From positions 1-63,266 of the forward strand of contig CACDPP010000009.1 in the NCBI GenBank assembly GCA_902554705.1: a stretch of DNA of 63,266 nt, given 5' to 3'. Below the pieces are notes generated by a model. The model made no database searches. It had not been told where the DNA came from and saw nothing but the letters and a program-made list of their open reading frames with translations. This stretch comes from Paracoccaceae bacterium (GTDB taxonomy: Bacteria; Pseudomonadota; Alphaproteobacteria; Rhodobacterales; Rhodobacteraceae). The number at the start of each line of letters is the position of its first letter. Positions within the stretch are counted from its first letter, which is position 1. Positions 34,763 through 44,050 of this stretch are shown one piece after another. Made by a program: the position numbers and the translations under genes.

Positions 34763-35655
34763 TGACTAGTATGAAAAATATTTTTTTACCTGATAGATAC
34801 GTAAATCAGGTTGTCCCTACAAATGGATTTACTACGTTTTTGACGTTTTTTACTTCTGCGGCAATGGCCTTTTTGATTGTTTTTTCATTAGCTATTTCGT
34901 TTGCGGCTGATCGATTAGCTCAAAGTTGGTCAGATTCCTTGGCAAATTCCGCAACCTTGCGCGTATCTGCCCCATTGGCAGATTTAGAGAGTCAAACTGA
35001 AGATGCTTTGAATGTTTTGTCTAATACAAAGGGAATAGCATCTTTTCGTTTGTTGAAAGCAGAAGAACAGCAAGCATTGCTTGAGCCGTGGTTTGGACCA
35101 AAAGTGCCGATAAGCAATTTACCTATGCCACGTCTCATAACTATTGAAGAAGATGAAAATGGATATGATAGAGTAGGGCTTAGGTTAAGGCTTGCCGCTG
35201 AAGTTCCTTCTGCAGTGTTGGATGATCACACCAGGTGGCGCGAGCCACTTGTAAAGGCAGCTTATAGAATTTGGTTTTTGGGTTGGTTATCAGTAGGACT
35301 GGTATTTTTTATTGTAATTGCAATGATGACCCTCGTAACTCGAGCAGCGCTTTCGTCCAATAGAAAAGTAATTGAAGTTTTAAGATTAGTAGGAGCTACA
35401 GATCAATATATTGCTGCGGCTTTTGTCCGTAAATTTGCTTTTCGATCTTTTTTTGGCTCAATGTTGGGCGCACTTGTGGCATCAATGACGCTATTTCTTT
35501 TGCCTTCTGAGGCCGATCAAACTGTAATTTTGGCGGGACTACGGCTGGAAGGTTTTGAATGGTCGTGGTTGATTTTTGTGCCTTTATCCTTTTTTGTTTT
35601 TACATTTTTAACGGCACGAATAGCCTCTCTCAGTATTCTGAGATCCGTGACTTAA
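34762..35655 (+). CDS. ftsX: Cell division protein FtsX
   Basis: Membrane partner of FtsE. The 297 residues have a transmembrane helix near residues 22-46, a periplasmic loop of about 120 residues and three C-terminal helices, including the EVLRLVGAT coupling segment typical of FtsX. The ATG overlaps the ftsE TGA (TGATG) and the TAA overlaps the next start (TAATG), so ftsE-ftsX-plsC are translationally coupled. Confidence 0.93.
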   Translation: MTSMKNIFLPDRYVNQVVPTNGFTTFLTFFTSAAMAFLIVFSLAISFAADRLAQSWSDSLANSATLRVSAPLADLESQTEDALNVLSNTKGIASFRLLKAEEQQALLEPWFGPKVPISNLPMPRLITIEEDENGYDRVGLRLRLAAEVPSAVLDDHTRWREPLVKAAYRIWFLGWLSVGLVFFIVIAMMTLVTRAALSSNRKVIEVLRLVGATDQYIAAAFVRKFAFRSFFGSMLGALVASMTLFLLPSEADQTVILAGLRLEGFEWSWLIFVPLSFFVFTFLTARIASLSILRSVT

Positions 35656-36380
35656 TGCTCTACTCGGTTCAATATATACGTTCTTTTCTGTTTCTCATTC
35701 AGATGTATTTAATGATGGTGATTTTTGGTTTGTTGTTTTGTCCATTTGTAATGCTCAATAGAAAGTATTCGTATTTGGCTGTTCATGTTTGGTGTCGATG
35801 GGTCCGCTGGACAGCTGCCTGGATGGTTGGATTAAAATCTGAGGTAAGGGGTATCATTCCAGACCGTGAGCTAATAATAGCTGCGAAACATCAAAGTTTC
35901 TTCGATATAATTTTGATTGTTAGTGAAACGCCAAGGCCAAAATTTATAATGAAGTCATCGTTGCGATGGGCTCCGGTGTTGGGGTGGTATGCAAAAAAAA
36001 TAGGATGTGTTCCCGTTGAGCGTGGGAAAAGATCTGAAGCCATACAAAGAATGATGTCTGCTGTTGCCTCGGGCGCAACCCCTCCTGGTCAGCTAATTAT
36101 TTATCCACAGGGAACGAGAGTATCGCCAGGCGATTTTAAGCCATATAAAATTGGTGTAGCTGCACTCTATCAACAGACTGGTCAAGACTGTTTGCCAGTA
36201 GCGTGCAATGTAGGGGTTTTCTGGCCTAAATATGGCATCATGCGTAAACCCGGGGTGGCAGTCGTTGAATGTTTGCCTTTAATACCAGCAGGATTAGAAA
36301 ACTCGGAACTTATGTCTGAACTTGAAAATTCTATAGAAAAAAGAACAAATCAGTTAATTGCCGAAGTAAAATATAAATAA
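35655..36380 (+). CDS. plsC: 1-acyl-sn-glycerol-3-phosphate acyltransferase (PlsC family)
   Basis: Acylates lysophosphatidic acid in phospholipid synthesis. It has one N-terminal membrane helix (about 10-33), the catalytic H-x4-D motif in KHQSFFD, and YPQGTR as motif III. I chose the ATG at 35655, which shares its A with the ftsX stop; 241 residues fits the family. Upstream in-frame starts lie inside ftsX. Unlike the fusion protein at 16.8-19.4 kb, both catalytic motifs are canonical. Confidence 0.92.
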   Translation: MLYSVQYIRSFLFLIQMYLMMVIFGLLFCPFVMLNRKYSYLAVHVWCRWVRWTAAWMVGLKSEVRGIIPDRELIIAAKHQSFFDIILIVSETPRPKFIMKSSLRWAPVLGWYAKKIGCVPVERGKRSEAIQRMMSAVASGATPPGQLIIYPQGTRVSPGDFKPYKIGVAALYQQTGQDCLPVACNVGVFWPKYGIMRKPGVAVVECLPLIPAGLENSELMSELENSIEKRTNQLIAEVKYK

Positions 36381-36543
36381 AAACCAAATTTTAAGGCACC
36401 ACCATCACTTTAGGTTTCTGTGAAATACTTTTTTTCGGAATCTGGACGTAAGTGGTCTGGTAAATGTCGGAAATGCAAAGTTACATTTTTACTCAAGGTT
36501 TATACGATTTAAAGATGTTTATCATTGGATAAAGGAAACCTGG

Positions 36544-38220
36544 ATGAGCTATAAAAGTGATATTGAAATTGCTCGAAGTGCAGAAAAAAAACCAATTCAA
36601 GAAGTTGGTGCTCACCTTGGAATTCCTGCAGAACATTTGTTACCGTACGGTCATGATAAAGCCAAAGTAAGCCAAGAATTTATAAATGGTGTTAAAGATA
36701 AGGAAAATGGAAAATTAATTCTTGTAACGGCCATAAATCCCACACCTGCCGGTGAAGGCAAAACAACAACAACAGTTGGTCTTGGCGATGGACTTAACAA
36801 AATCGGCAAAAATGCCATGATTTGTATTAGAGAAGCTTCGTTAGGTCCAAATTTTGGTATGAAAGGCGGTGCGGCTGGAGGCGGACATGCCCAAGTTATA
36901 CCAATGGAAGATATGAATTTACATTTTACGGGTGACTTCCACGCAATAACTTCTGCTCACTCATTACTTTCAGCTATGATTGATAACCATATTTACTGGG
37001 GTAATGACCTTGGTATTGATACTCGAAGGGTTGTCTGGCGGAGAGTGGTAGACATGAATGACAGAGCACTCCGTCAGATTACAGCATCTCTCGGAGGTAT
37101 TTCAAATGGCTTCCCTCGCGAGGCAGGCTTTGACATCACAGTTGCCTCAGAAGTTATGGCAATTCTTTGTTTAGCCAAGGATCTGAATGATTTGCAGACA
37201 AAATTGGGCAATATGATAGTTGCCTACAGGCGTGATCGTTCTCCTGTTTTTTGCCGTGATATAAAAGCAGACGGGGCGATGACAGTATTGCTTAAAGATG
37301 CCATCAAACCTAATTTAGTACAGACTTTAGAAAATAATCCAGCTTTTGTACATGGGGGGCCTTTTGCCAATATTGCGCATGGATGCAATTCCTTAATAGC
37401 AACTCAAACAGCACTTAAGTTATCTGATTATGTTGTAACTGAGGCAGGATTTGGAGCCGACTTAGGCGCTGAGAAGTTTTTGAATATTAAATGCCGTAAG
37501 GCGGGTTTATCGCCAGCGGTTATTGTACTCGTTGCCACTATTCGCGCTATGAAAATGAACGGCGGAGTCGCAAAAGAGGATTTAGGGCAAGAAAATGTCA
37601 GTGCTGTAAAGTCTGGCTGTGCAAATTTAGGTTGTCATATAGAGAATTTGAAAAGTTTTGGCGTACCGGTAATCGTAGCAATCAATCATTTCGTAAAAGA
37701 TACTCAGAACGAAATTGACGCAGTGATGCAGTTTGTCACAAGTCAGGGTTCGGAGGCTATTGTTTCAAAACATTGGGAATTTGGATCAGAGGGTTCAGTA
37801 GACTTAGCCAAGCGCGTCTCAGAAATAGCAGACTCAGAAGTTTCTGATTTTGCTCCAATTTATCCTGATGAAATGCCACTTGCTGAAAAGATACAGACGA
37901 TTTGTAAAAGAATTTATAGAGCTGATGAAGCTCTTATAGATAAGAAAATTTACGATCAATTAAAGCAATGGGAAGAACAGGGATACGGCGATTTGCCAAT
38001 TTGCATGGCAAAAACACAATATAGTTTCTCAACAGACCCTAACTTGCGTGGAGCCCCTACGGGACACACTGTGCCTGTTCGGGAAGTGAGAATAAGTGCA
38101 GGTGCCGGTTTTATAGTTGTTGTTTGTGGAGAAATTATGACGATGCCGGGTCTGCCTCGGGTTCCTGCTGCAGAATCTATATATCTCAATAAGTTTGGCG
38201 AAATAGAAGGGTTGTTCTAG
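36544..38220 (+). CDS. fhs: Formate-tetrahydrofolate ligase
   Basis: ATP-dependent synthesis of 10-formyl-tetrahydrofolate from formate. The P-loop [18 protein letters not shown] (about residues 62-79), [28 protein letters not shown] and the C-terminal [11 protein letters not shown] are typical. The 558 residues match the usual monomer. AAGGAA precedes the ATG. It heads a C1 unit with a chorismate mutase and folD; sarcosine oxidase at the right edge would feed the same pool. Confidence 0.97.
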   Translation: MSYKSDIEIARSAEKKPIQEVGAHLGIPAEHLLPYGHDKAKVSQEFINGVKDKENGKLILVTAINPTPAGEGKTTTTVGLGDGLNKIGKNAMICIREASLGPNFGMKGGAAGGGHAQVIPMEDMNLHFTGDFHAITSAHSLLSAMIDNHIYWGNDLGIDTRRVVWRRVVDMNDRALRQITASLGGISNGFPREAGFDITVASEVMAILCLAKDLNDLQTKLGNMIVAYRRDRSPVFCRDIKADGAMTVLLKDAIKPNLVQTLENNPAFVHGGPFANIAHGCNSLIATQTALKLSDYVVTEAGFGADLGAEKFLNIKCRKAGLSPAVIVLVATIRAMKMNGGVAKEDLGQENVSAVKSGCANLGCHIENLKSFGVPVIVAINHFVKDTQNEIDAVMQFVTSQGSEAIVSKHWEFGSEGSVDLAKRVSEIADSEVSDFAPIYPDEMPLAEKIQTICKRIYRADEALIDKKIYDQLKQWEEQGYGDLPICMAKTQYSFSTDPNLRGAPTGHTVPVREVRISAGAGFIVVVCGEIMTMPGLPRVPAAESIYLNKFGEIEGLF

Positions 38221-38270
38221 ACTTAAATTTAATGTTTTACATTGTTAAGCTTTGAGTTCAGGAGACCGTA

Positions 38271-38576
38271 ATGACAGAACTTACAAAACCAGGTGATTGT
38301 AATAATATGGATGAATTACGTCATCAAATTGATAAGTTGGATGTCCAAGTAGTTGAGCTTTTGGCAAATCGCTCAGAATTTATAGATAGAGCAACTGAGT
38401 TGAAGAAATTAAATGGGATGCCTGCTAGAATTCCTGAACGAATTGAAAGTGTCGTTTCCAACGCGCGAAATGCGGCTGAAGAGCTAGATCTAGACGCAAA
38501 TCTTGTTGAAAAAATTTGGCGAATTTTAATCGATTGGTCCATTCAAAGGGAAGCAGAAATTATTCGCGAAGAGTGA
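38271..38576 (+). CDS. Chorismate mutase, AroQ class
   Basis: A 101-residue all-helical chorismate mutase domain converting chorismate to prephenate, or a close relative such as an isochorismate-pyruvate lyase-type protein. [22 protein letters not shown] (part) gives the N-terminal helix with Arg and the LLANRSEF region; the second half has PERIESV and [10 protein letters not shown]. It lies between fhs and folD, 50 and 34 bases away. The metabolic reason for that location is not evident. Confidence 0.87.
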   Translation: MTELTKPGDCNNMDELRHQIDKLDVQVVELLANRSEFIDRATELKKLNGMPARIPERIESVVSNARNAAEELDLDANLVEKIWRILIDWSIQREAEIIREE

Positions 38577-38610
38577 GCTCAATTTTCTCAAATTTAAAGG
38601 ATTACCAAAA

Positions 38611-39504
38611 ATGGTAGCGCAAATAATAGACGGGAAGCTTTTTTCTAGGAAACTACGGGACCAAGTTGCTGAACATGTGAATGCTTTGAAAAAAGAAAAT
38701 AATGTTACCCCAGGCCTGGCTGTGGTTTTAGTTGGTGAGGATCCGGCAAGCCAAGTTTACGTTCGATCAAAAGGTAAACAAACTATAGAAGCTGGAATGA
38801 ATTCGTATGAGCATAGATTAAGTGAGAATACTTCTGAAGAAGATCTTTTAGAATTGGTAAACCGTTTGAATGATGATAATGAAGTGCATGGAATTTTAGT
38901 TCAACTGCCTTTACCAGAACATATAAATGAAGACGCTGTAATAAATGCTATCGATCCAGTAAAAGACGTTGACGGATTTCATATTTCCAATGTTGGCTTA
39001 CTGGCTACAGGTCAAAACTCTATGGTTCCTTGTACACCCCTAGGATGTTTACTTATGCTAAAAGATTTACATGGATCTTTATCTGGTATGGATGCTGTTA
39101 TTATTGGTAGGTCGAATATAGTTGGAAAACCAATGGCCCAGCTCTTGTTGAGCGAAAGTTGCACAGTTACGATAACCCATTCAAAAACAAAAAACTTGGA
39201 AGAAATGGTTGGACGTGCTGACATTATTATAGCTGCGGTAGGAAGACCAGAAATGGTCAAAGGGGACTGGATAAAGCCGGGCGCCACGCTTATTGACGTA
39301 GGGATCAATAGAGTAGAAGGAAATGATGGTGGGAAGCGTTTGGTTGGTGATGCAGAGTTCTCAAGTTGTTCAGAAATTGCGGGCGCTATAACTCCTGTTC
39401 CTGGTGGTGTTGGACCGATGACAATTGCATGCCTATTAGTAAATACTCTAGTCGCTTGTTGTCGTAAACATAAGCTGGCCGAGCCATATATTATTCCAAA
39501 TTAA
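38611..39504 (+). CDS. folD: Bifunctional methylene-THF dehydrogenase/methenyl-THF cyclohydrolase FolD
   Basis: Interconverts methylene- and 10-formyl-tetrahydrofolate. The substrate loop YVRSKGK contains the catalytic Lys. [26 protein letters not shown] and the C-terminal [11 protein letters not shown] are all diagnostic. The 297 residues are normal. Its TAA overlaps by three bases the stop codon of the convergent pdeM gene (TTAA). Confidence 0.97.
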   Translation: MVAQIIDGKLFSRKLRDQVAEHVNALKKENNVTPGLAVVLVGEDPASQVYVRSKGKQTIEAGMNSYEHRLSENTSEEDLLELVNRLNDDNEVHGILVQLPLPEHINEDAVINAIDPVKDVDGFHISNVGLLATGQNSMVPCTPLGCLLMLKDLHGSLSGMDAVIIGRSNIVGKPMAQLLLSESCTVTITHSKTKNLEEMVGRADIIIAAVGRPEMVKGDWIKPGATLIDVGINRVEGNDGGKRLVGDAEFSSCSEIAGAITPVPGGVGPMTIACLLVNTLVACCRKHKLAEPYIIPN

Positions 39505-40169
39505 TTGGCTTTAGAAATTGGAATTGGGTAAATTTCTTTGCCCGTCATTAAGGCAATAGCTTTTTGCTGCATAATTGAGCGAAGCGGATCACGATTACAA
39601 TAAAGGCCCCCAGTATAGGTTCCATATGCTGGCAATATTACGCGATTTTCGTCTACTAAAAAACAACGCTTTGTGAAGGATTGACCTTTAATAATTATCC
39701 TTATTTTTGGATGATAATGGCCAGATATTTCAAAGCGATCTTCTGCACTTGCAATATGCTGGAAGTTAAGTTTTTCAATTTCGAGAGAGTTTAAAAAGCT
39801 ACCACCCAAATTTTTAGGGGATGGATCATGATTACCAGAAATCCAAATCCATTTTCGACCTGCTTGCATTTTTGTAATCCAAAGAAGCTCATCTGATGGT
39901 ACTGATTGACTTGCTTCATTATCGTCAAAACTATCCCCAAGGCATATTATTTTTTTTGCATTTGTAGAGTCTAAGTCTGTTTCTAACCTTAATAAAGTAT
40001 CCTGATTTTCATAAGGCGGGATCCACGACTGACCCATTCTGGCTAATCTGTTTGACTTTCCAAAGTGTAAATCGGAGACACACAGTATGGATTTAGCTGG
40101 CCACCAGAGAGCGCCTGATGGCATAGCCACAAGTTCGTTTTCTGAGATGGAAAACTTAAAACAGTCCAT
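39501..40169 (-). CDS. pdeM: Ligase-associated DNA damage response endonuclease PdeM
   Basis: A 222-residue calcineurin-like phosphoesterase. The metal-binding blocks are SDLHFGK, GDSFDD, GNHDPSP and GHYHPK. This architecture with a DEXH helicase next to it matches the ligase-associated DNA-repair set (PdeM). It lies 36 bases downstream of the helicase on the same strand. The ATP-dependent DNA ligase and exonuclease that normally complete the set are not next to it. Confidence 0.88.
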   Translation of the reverse strand: MDCFKFSISENELVAMPSGALWWPAKSILCVSDLHFGKSNRLARMGQSWIPPYENQDTLLRLETDLDSTNAKKIICLGDSFDDNEASQSVPSDELLWITKMQAGRKWIWISGNHDPSPKNLGGSFLNSLEIEKLNFQHIASAEDRFEISGHYHPKIRIIIKGQSFTKRCFLVDENRVILPAYGTYTGGLYCNRDPLRSIMQQKAIALMTGKEIYPIPISKAN

Positions 40170-40205
40170 TTAATTTCTTATAAATAAATACTCGTGACAT
40201 ATTCT

Positions 40206-42617
40206 TTAATCTAATCCTGCTTCTCTCATAAGCGGGCCTACCTCATTTTGTAAAATTAATTCCCTTGCTTTTCCTTCAATAGGTATCCTACCCACCTCTA
40301 GCAACATTGGAGCAGCTAGAGGTGATACGTGTGGTAGATTTCTGTGGGTTATATTACCGTCTACTCTATCGAACATTTCCTTTATGCGGTTAAAGTCAAT
40401 TAACCCCTTCATTGCTTCCTCTTTAGTTATTTTTAAAAGAAGGTGACCTGGGTCATATTTAATTAAAGTATCGTATAAAATGTCCGAAGAAAAAGTTGTC
40501 TGGCGTCCTGATTTTCTAAGGCCTGGTAAATTGCGATCAATTAAACCCGCAACTGTAGCTACAGATTTGAAAGTTCTTTTCATTAAAGCGTTGCCTGAAA
40601 GCCATTTATCAAGGCCTAATTCTATTGCATTCGAATTAAATAATTCGGTTGGATTTTCCACCTTTTTGAGTCCCCAAAGTAGGGTGGCATAATCGTTCGC
40701 TACAAAGCCCAATGGAGCAAGGTTAAGCTCTTCTAATCTCTTTGACAAAATCAATCCTAAAGTCTGGTTCGCATTTTTCCCTGCAAAGCTGTAAACAGCC
40801 AAATGATGACGAGATTTTCTTACAAAAGTTTCAACTAATAAACTATCTTTAACTGGTAATTCCGAAAACTCTTTTTGTTTATTTAACCAGTTAACTGTAT
40901 CCGCTGGTAAATGTTCCCAGTTTTCATTTTTGAAGCTATCTAAAATTCTATCACTGAGTTTTGTACTTGTTGCAAATTTAGTTCCCATAAACGTAGCGAT
41001 TTTAGGTTGTTTGTTTGCGTTCTGTGATACTTCGACGACCATTTCCCGTAAACTTTCGAAGCGCACTATTTTACCACCAATTAAAAAAGTATCACCTTTT
41101 GTCAGCGATGCTGCAAAAGTTTCTTCAATTTCTCCAAGGGGTTTTCCTCCACTTTGACGATGCGTCCGAACTTTTAGCGTTTCCGTATCTTGTATAGTTC
41201 CTACGTTCATTCTTATTCTATTTGCCGTTCTTGGATCCCGCAGAACGATATTTCCACTATTATCAATCTTCAATCGGTGCCATTGCTCATATCGATTAAG
41301 TGCATATCCTCCATCTATACAAAATCTTAAACACTCATTAAAATCACTTTGTGTTAAGTTTTCGTAAGCGCCTATTTTTTTTATTTCTTTATATAAATGA
41401 TAAGGACAAATTGCCCCCGCACAGGCCACAAGCAAAATATGTTGGCACAAAACATCCAATGATCCTGAGTTTACTGGTTCGCCATCTAGATCGCTATCTT
41501 TGACAGCTTCTAGGGCAGCTTGGCACTCAATAATTTCAAATTTATTAGCGGGAACCATTATTGCTTTGGAAGGAGCATTATAGCTATGGTTAGCTCTTCC
41601 AATTCTCTGTACTAGCCGTTTTATATTTTTTGGGGCACCAACTTGAATGACGAGGTCTACGTCATTCCAATCTATGCCTAGATCTAGGGTTCCTGTACAA
41701 ACAATAGCTCTCAATTCACCTCTGATTATAGCTGCCTCAACTCGCTGTCGTTGATCAAGGTCGAGACTACCGTGATGGATCGCGATGGGGAGATTATTTT
41801 TATTACTCAACCATAAATCGTGAAAAAAAATTTCTGCTTGAGCACGTGTATTATGAAAAATCAGTGTAGTTTTATGATTAGATATTTTTTCTAAAACATC
41901 TGGGATAGAGTAGGTCGCTCCAGCTCCTGCCCAAGGAGGTGGGGTCTTTGTTTGAAGCATGGAAATGTCTGGATCAATCCTAGATTTAGCAAATATTATT
42001 GGACAATTAGCTCTATTTTCCGAAATAAAATTTGCTATTTCCTCGGGACGATCAACTGTTGCAGACAGTCCTATTTTCCGAAGGTTTGTACATAAGGATT
42101 GTAATCGAGATATTGCTAATACTAATTGATGGCCACGTTTGCTTTCAACGAGTGCATGTATTTCATCAATCACTATTCTTTTTAAGTTGGAGAAAAGGGT
42201 TTTAGACTCTGGAAACGAGATGAGTAATGCCAAACTTTCAGGGGTTGTAAGTAAAATATGTGGTGGATCAACTCGTTGGCGTCGCTTTATTGATGCTTTG
42301 GTATCGCCAGTTCGATCTTCCACTCTTATATTCAGCCCTATTTCTTCAATAGGGATCATCAAATTTCGTTTAATATCTGATGCTAGTGCTTTCAAAGGAG
42401 AAACATAAATTGTATGGAGCCCAGAGAATTCTGAAGATTCAAGTTCGATTAAGGTCGGCAAAAATCCTGATAATGTTTTGCCGGAACCAGTTGGCGCAAT
42501 AAGGAGCTGAGATTGTCTTTTTGAGTTATTCAGTACTTCAATCTGATGGGGTCGCAAGACCCAGTTTCTTGTTTCAATCCAATTTTCAAACTTTTTAGGT
42601 AATTCATAATTTAGCAT
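40206..42617 (-). CDS. Ligase-associated DEXH-box DNA helicase (Lhr-like)
   Basis: An 803-residue SF2 helicase. Motif I is APTGSGKT, motif II DEIH, motif III GLSAT and motif VI QRIGRANH. The C-terminal half has the Lhr-core winged-helix and beta-barrel regions. The length is that of the short Lhr-C1 type associated with DNA ligase rather than the roughly 1500-residue Lhr. It is followed by pdeM; roles in double-strand break or interstrand damage repair are proposed for the family. Confidence 0.9.
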   Translation of the reverse strand: MLNYELPKKFENWIETRNWVLRPHQIEVLNNSKRQSQLLIAPTGSGKTLSGFLPTLIELESSEFSGLHTIYVSPLKALASDIKRNLMIPIEEIGLNIRVEDRTGDTKASIKRRQRVDPPHILLTTPESLALLISFPESKTLFSNLKRIVIDEIHALVESKRGHQLVLAISRLQSLCTNLRKIGLSATVDRPEEIANFISENRANCPIIFAKSRIDPDISMLQTKTPPPWAGAGATYSIPDVLEKISNHKTTLIFHNTRAQAEIFFHDLWLSNKNNLPIAIHHGSLDLDQRQRVEAAIIRGELRAIVCTGTLDLGIDWNDVDLVIQVGAPKNIKRLVQRIGRANHSYNAPSKAIMVPANKFEIIECQAALEAVKDSDLDGEPVNSGSLDVLCQHILLVACAGAICPYHLYKEIKKIGAYENLTQSDFNECLRFCIDGGYALNRYEQWHRLKIDNSGNIVLRDPRTANRIRMNVGTIQDTETLKVRTHRQSGGKPLGEIEETFAASLTKGDTFLIGGKIVRFESLREMVVEVSQNANKQPKIATFMGTKFATSTKLSDRILDSFKNENWEHLPADTVNWLNKQKEFSELPVKDSLLVETFVRKSRHHLAVYSFAGKNANQTLGLILSKRLEELNLAPLGFVANDYATLLWGLKKVENPTELFNSNAIELGLDKWLSGNALMKRTFKSVATVAGLIDRNLPGLRKSGRQTTFSSDILYDTLIKYDPGHLLLKITKEEAMKGLIDFNRIKEMFDRVDGNITHRNLPHVSPLAAPMLLEVGRIPIEGKARELILQNEVGPLMREAGLD

Positions 42618-42641
42618 TAAGTGAATTTTAAGAGCGGAAGA

Positions 42642-43268
42642 TCAATTGACTATTTTGGCTTCTGTGGCATTGCGTATTTCTTGGTCCGATATTCCATCCG
42701 CACACTCGATGATCTCCAAACCTCCTGAAACGACATCCAAAACACCTAAATTTGTTATTATCCTGTCCACAACACTTTTCCCAGTGAGCGGCAGAGTGCA
42801 CTCCTTCAATAATTTGGAATCACCGTGTTTATTAGTATGATCCATAACCACGATTACACGACCAACACCAGAAACTAAATCCATAGCACCGCCCATTCCT
42901 TTCACGAGTTTACCCGGTATCATCCAATTAGCTAGGTCACCGTTTTCAGCAACTTCCATAGCACCTAATATAGCCATTGCTATCTTACCTCCTCTGATCA
43001 TTCCAAAGGAGGTGGCACTATCAAAATATGCAGTTTGGGGTAGTTCTGTTATCGTTTGCTTGCCAGCATTAATCAAATCTGAGTCTTCCTCACCCTCGAG
43101 TGGAAATGGCCCCATACCAAGCATACCATTCTCTGATTGAAGCGTAACGTTTATTCCTTCTGGAATATAATTTGATACTAAAGTTGGAATTCCAATACCA
43201 AGATTTACATACATTCCGTCTTCAAGTTCTTTTGCTGCTCTGGCAGCCATTTGATCTCGATCCCACAT
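42642..43268 (-). CDS. scoB: 3-oxoacid CoA-transferase subunit B
   Basis: Beta subunit of succinyl-CoA:3-ketoacid (acetoacetate) CoA transferase. The catalytic Glu is in [20 protein letters not shown] and GGAMDLVSG are characteristic. I chose the ATG at 43268 ([14 protein letters not shown]), giving 208 residues, because AAAGGA precedes it and family members start here; upstream in-frame starts lie inside scoA. The scoA stop is ten bases upstream. Confidence 0.94.
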   Translation of the reverse strand: MWDRDQMAARAAKELEDGMYVNLGIGIPTLVSNYIPEGINVTLQSENGMLGMGPFPLEGEEDSDLINAGKQTITELPQTAYFDSATSFGMIRGGKIAMAILGAMEVAENGDLANWMIPGKLVKGMGGAMDLVSGVGRVIVVMDHTNKHGDSKLLKECTLPLTGKSVVDRIITNLGVLDVVSGGLEIIECADGISDQEIRNATEAKIVN

Positions 43269-43278
43269 TTTTTGTCCT

Positions 43279-43977
43279 TTAAGCAGCAGGGCGCGTTGTG
43301 CGCTGTTCAATTCGTTTTTCATGCTCACCTTGAATGATCCTGTGAACATAGATCCCAGGGAGGTGTATCAAATCTGGATCTAGCGAACCTGTAGGTACAA
43401 TTTCTTCTACTTCCACAACGCAAACTTTTCCACACATTGCAGCTGGAGGATTAAAATTCCTAGCTGTTTTTCTGAATATTAGATTTCCCGTTTCGTCCGC
43501 TTTCCACGCTTTTATAATTGAAAGGTCCGCAAACAGACTTTCCTCTAAAATATAGGTTTCTCCATTGAAATCTTTATGTTCTTTTCCATCAGCTATTATG
43601 GTGCCCACTCCGGTTTTCGTATAGAAACCCGGTATCCCGCACCCTGCTGAACGCATTCTTTCTGCTAAAGTACCTTGGGGATTAAACTCTAATTCAAGCT
43701 CACCTGATAGATACTGCCTCATAAATTCAGCGTTTTCTCCAACGTATGAAGATATCATCTTTTTTACTTGGCGAGATTCAAGTAATATACCTATTCCAAA
43801 ATCATCAATACCAGCATTATTCGATGCAAAAGTTAAATCTTTTGTCCCCGCATCTTTAATAGCTTGCAGTAATATTTCTGGGATGCCACATAGTCCAAAC
43901 CCTCCTGAGGCGATGAACATTCCATCGAACAGTAAACCCTTTAGAGCCTCGCCGGCATTACCATAAACTTTTTGCAT
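43279..43977 (-). CDS. scoA: 3-oxoacid CoA-transferase subunit A
   Basis: Alpha subunit of the same enzyme, which transfers CoA from succinyl-CoA to acetoacetate in ketone-body or polyhydroxybutyrate-derived acetoacetate use. The CoA-binding [15 protein letters not shown] and the [11 protein letters not shown] motifs are clear. I chose the ATG at 43977 ([12 protein letters not shown]), 232 residues, with AAAGG nine bases upstream. A perfect palindrome lies just before the gene, and topA ends 73 bases upstream on the same strand. Confidence 0.94.
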   Translation of the reverse strand: MQKVYGNAGEALKGLLFDGMFIASGGFGLCGIPEILLQAIKDAGTKDLTFASNNAGIDDFGIGILLESRQVKKMISSYVGENAEFMRQYLSGELELEFNPQGTLAERMRSAGCGIPGFYTKTGVGTIIADGKEHKDFNGETYILEESLFADLSIIKAWKADETGNLIFRKTARNFNPPAAMCGKVCVVEVEEIVPTGSLDPDLIHLPGIYVHRIIQGEHEKRIEQRTTRPAA

Positions 43978-44001
43978 CGAACGATTACCTTTCTTAAATT
44001 T

Positions 44002-44013
44002 GGACAATTGTCC
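44002..44013. promoter_or_regulatory. Palindromic operator candidate upstream of scoAB
   Basis: GGACAATTGTCC is a perfect 12-base palindrome lying 25 bases upstream of the scoA start, in the 73-base gap after topA. The symmetry and placement fit an operator for a dimeric repressor such as a GntR/FadR-type protein; the regulator's identity is a guess. Confidence 0.45.
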
Positions 44014-44050
44014 TAAATAAAAATTCAAAAAAAATTAAATTAGAAAAGAT

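Noticed and set aside
36381-36543. Tetrahydrofolate or other riboswitch before fhs
   Set aside because: No convincing conserved core or paired architecture could be recognised in this 163-base leader.
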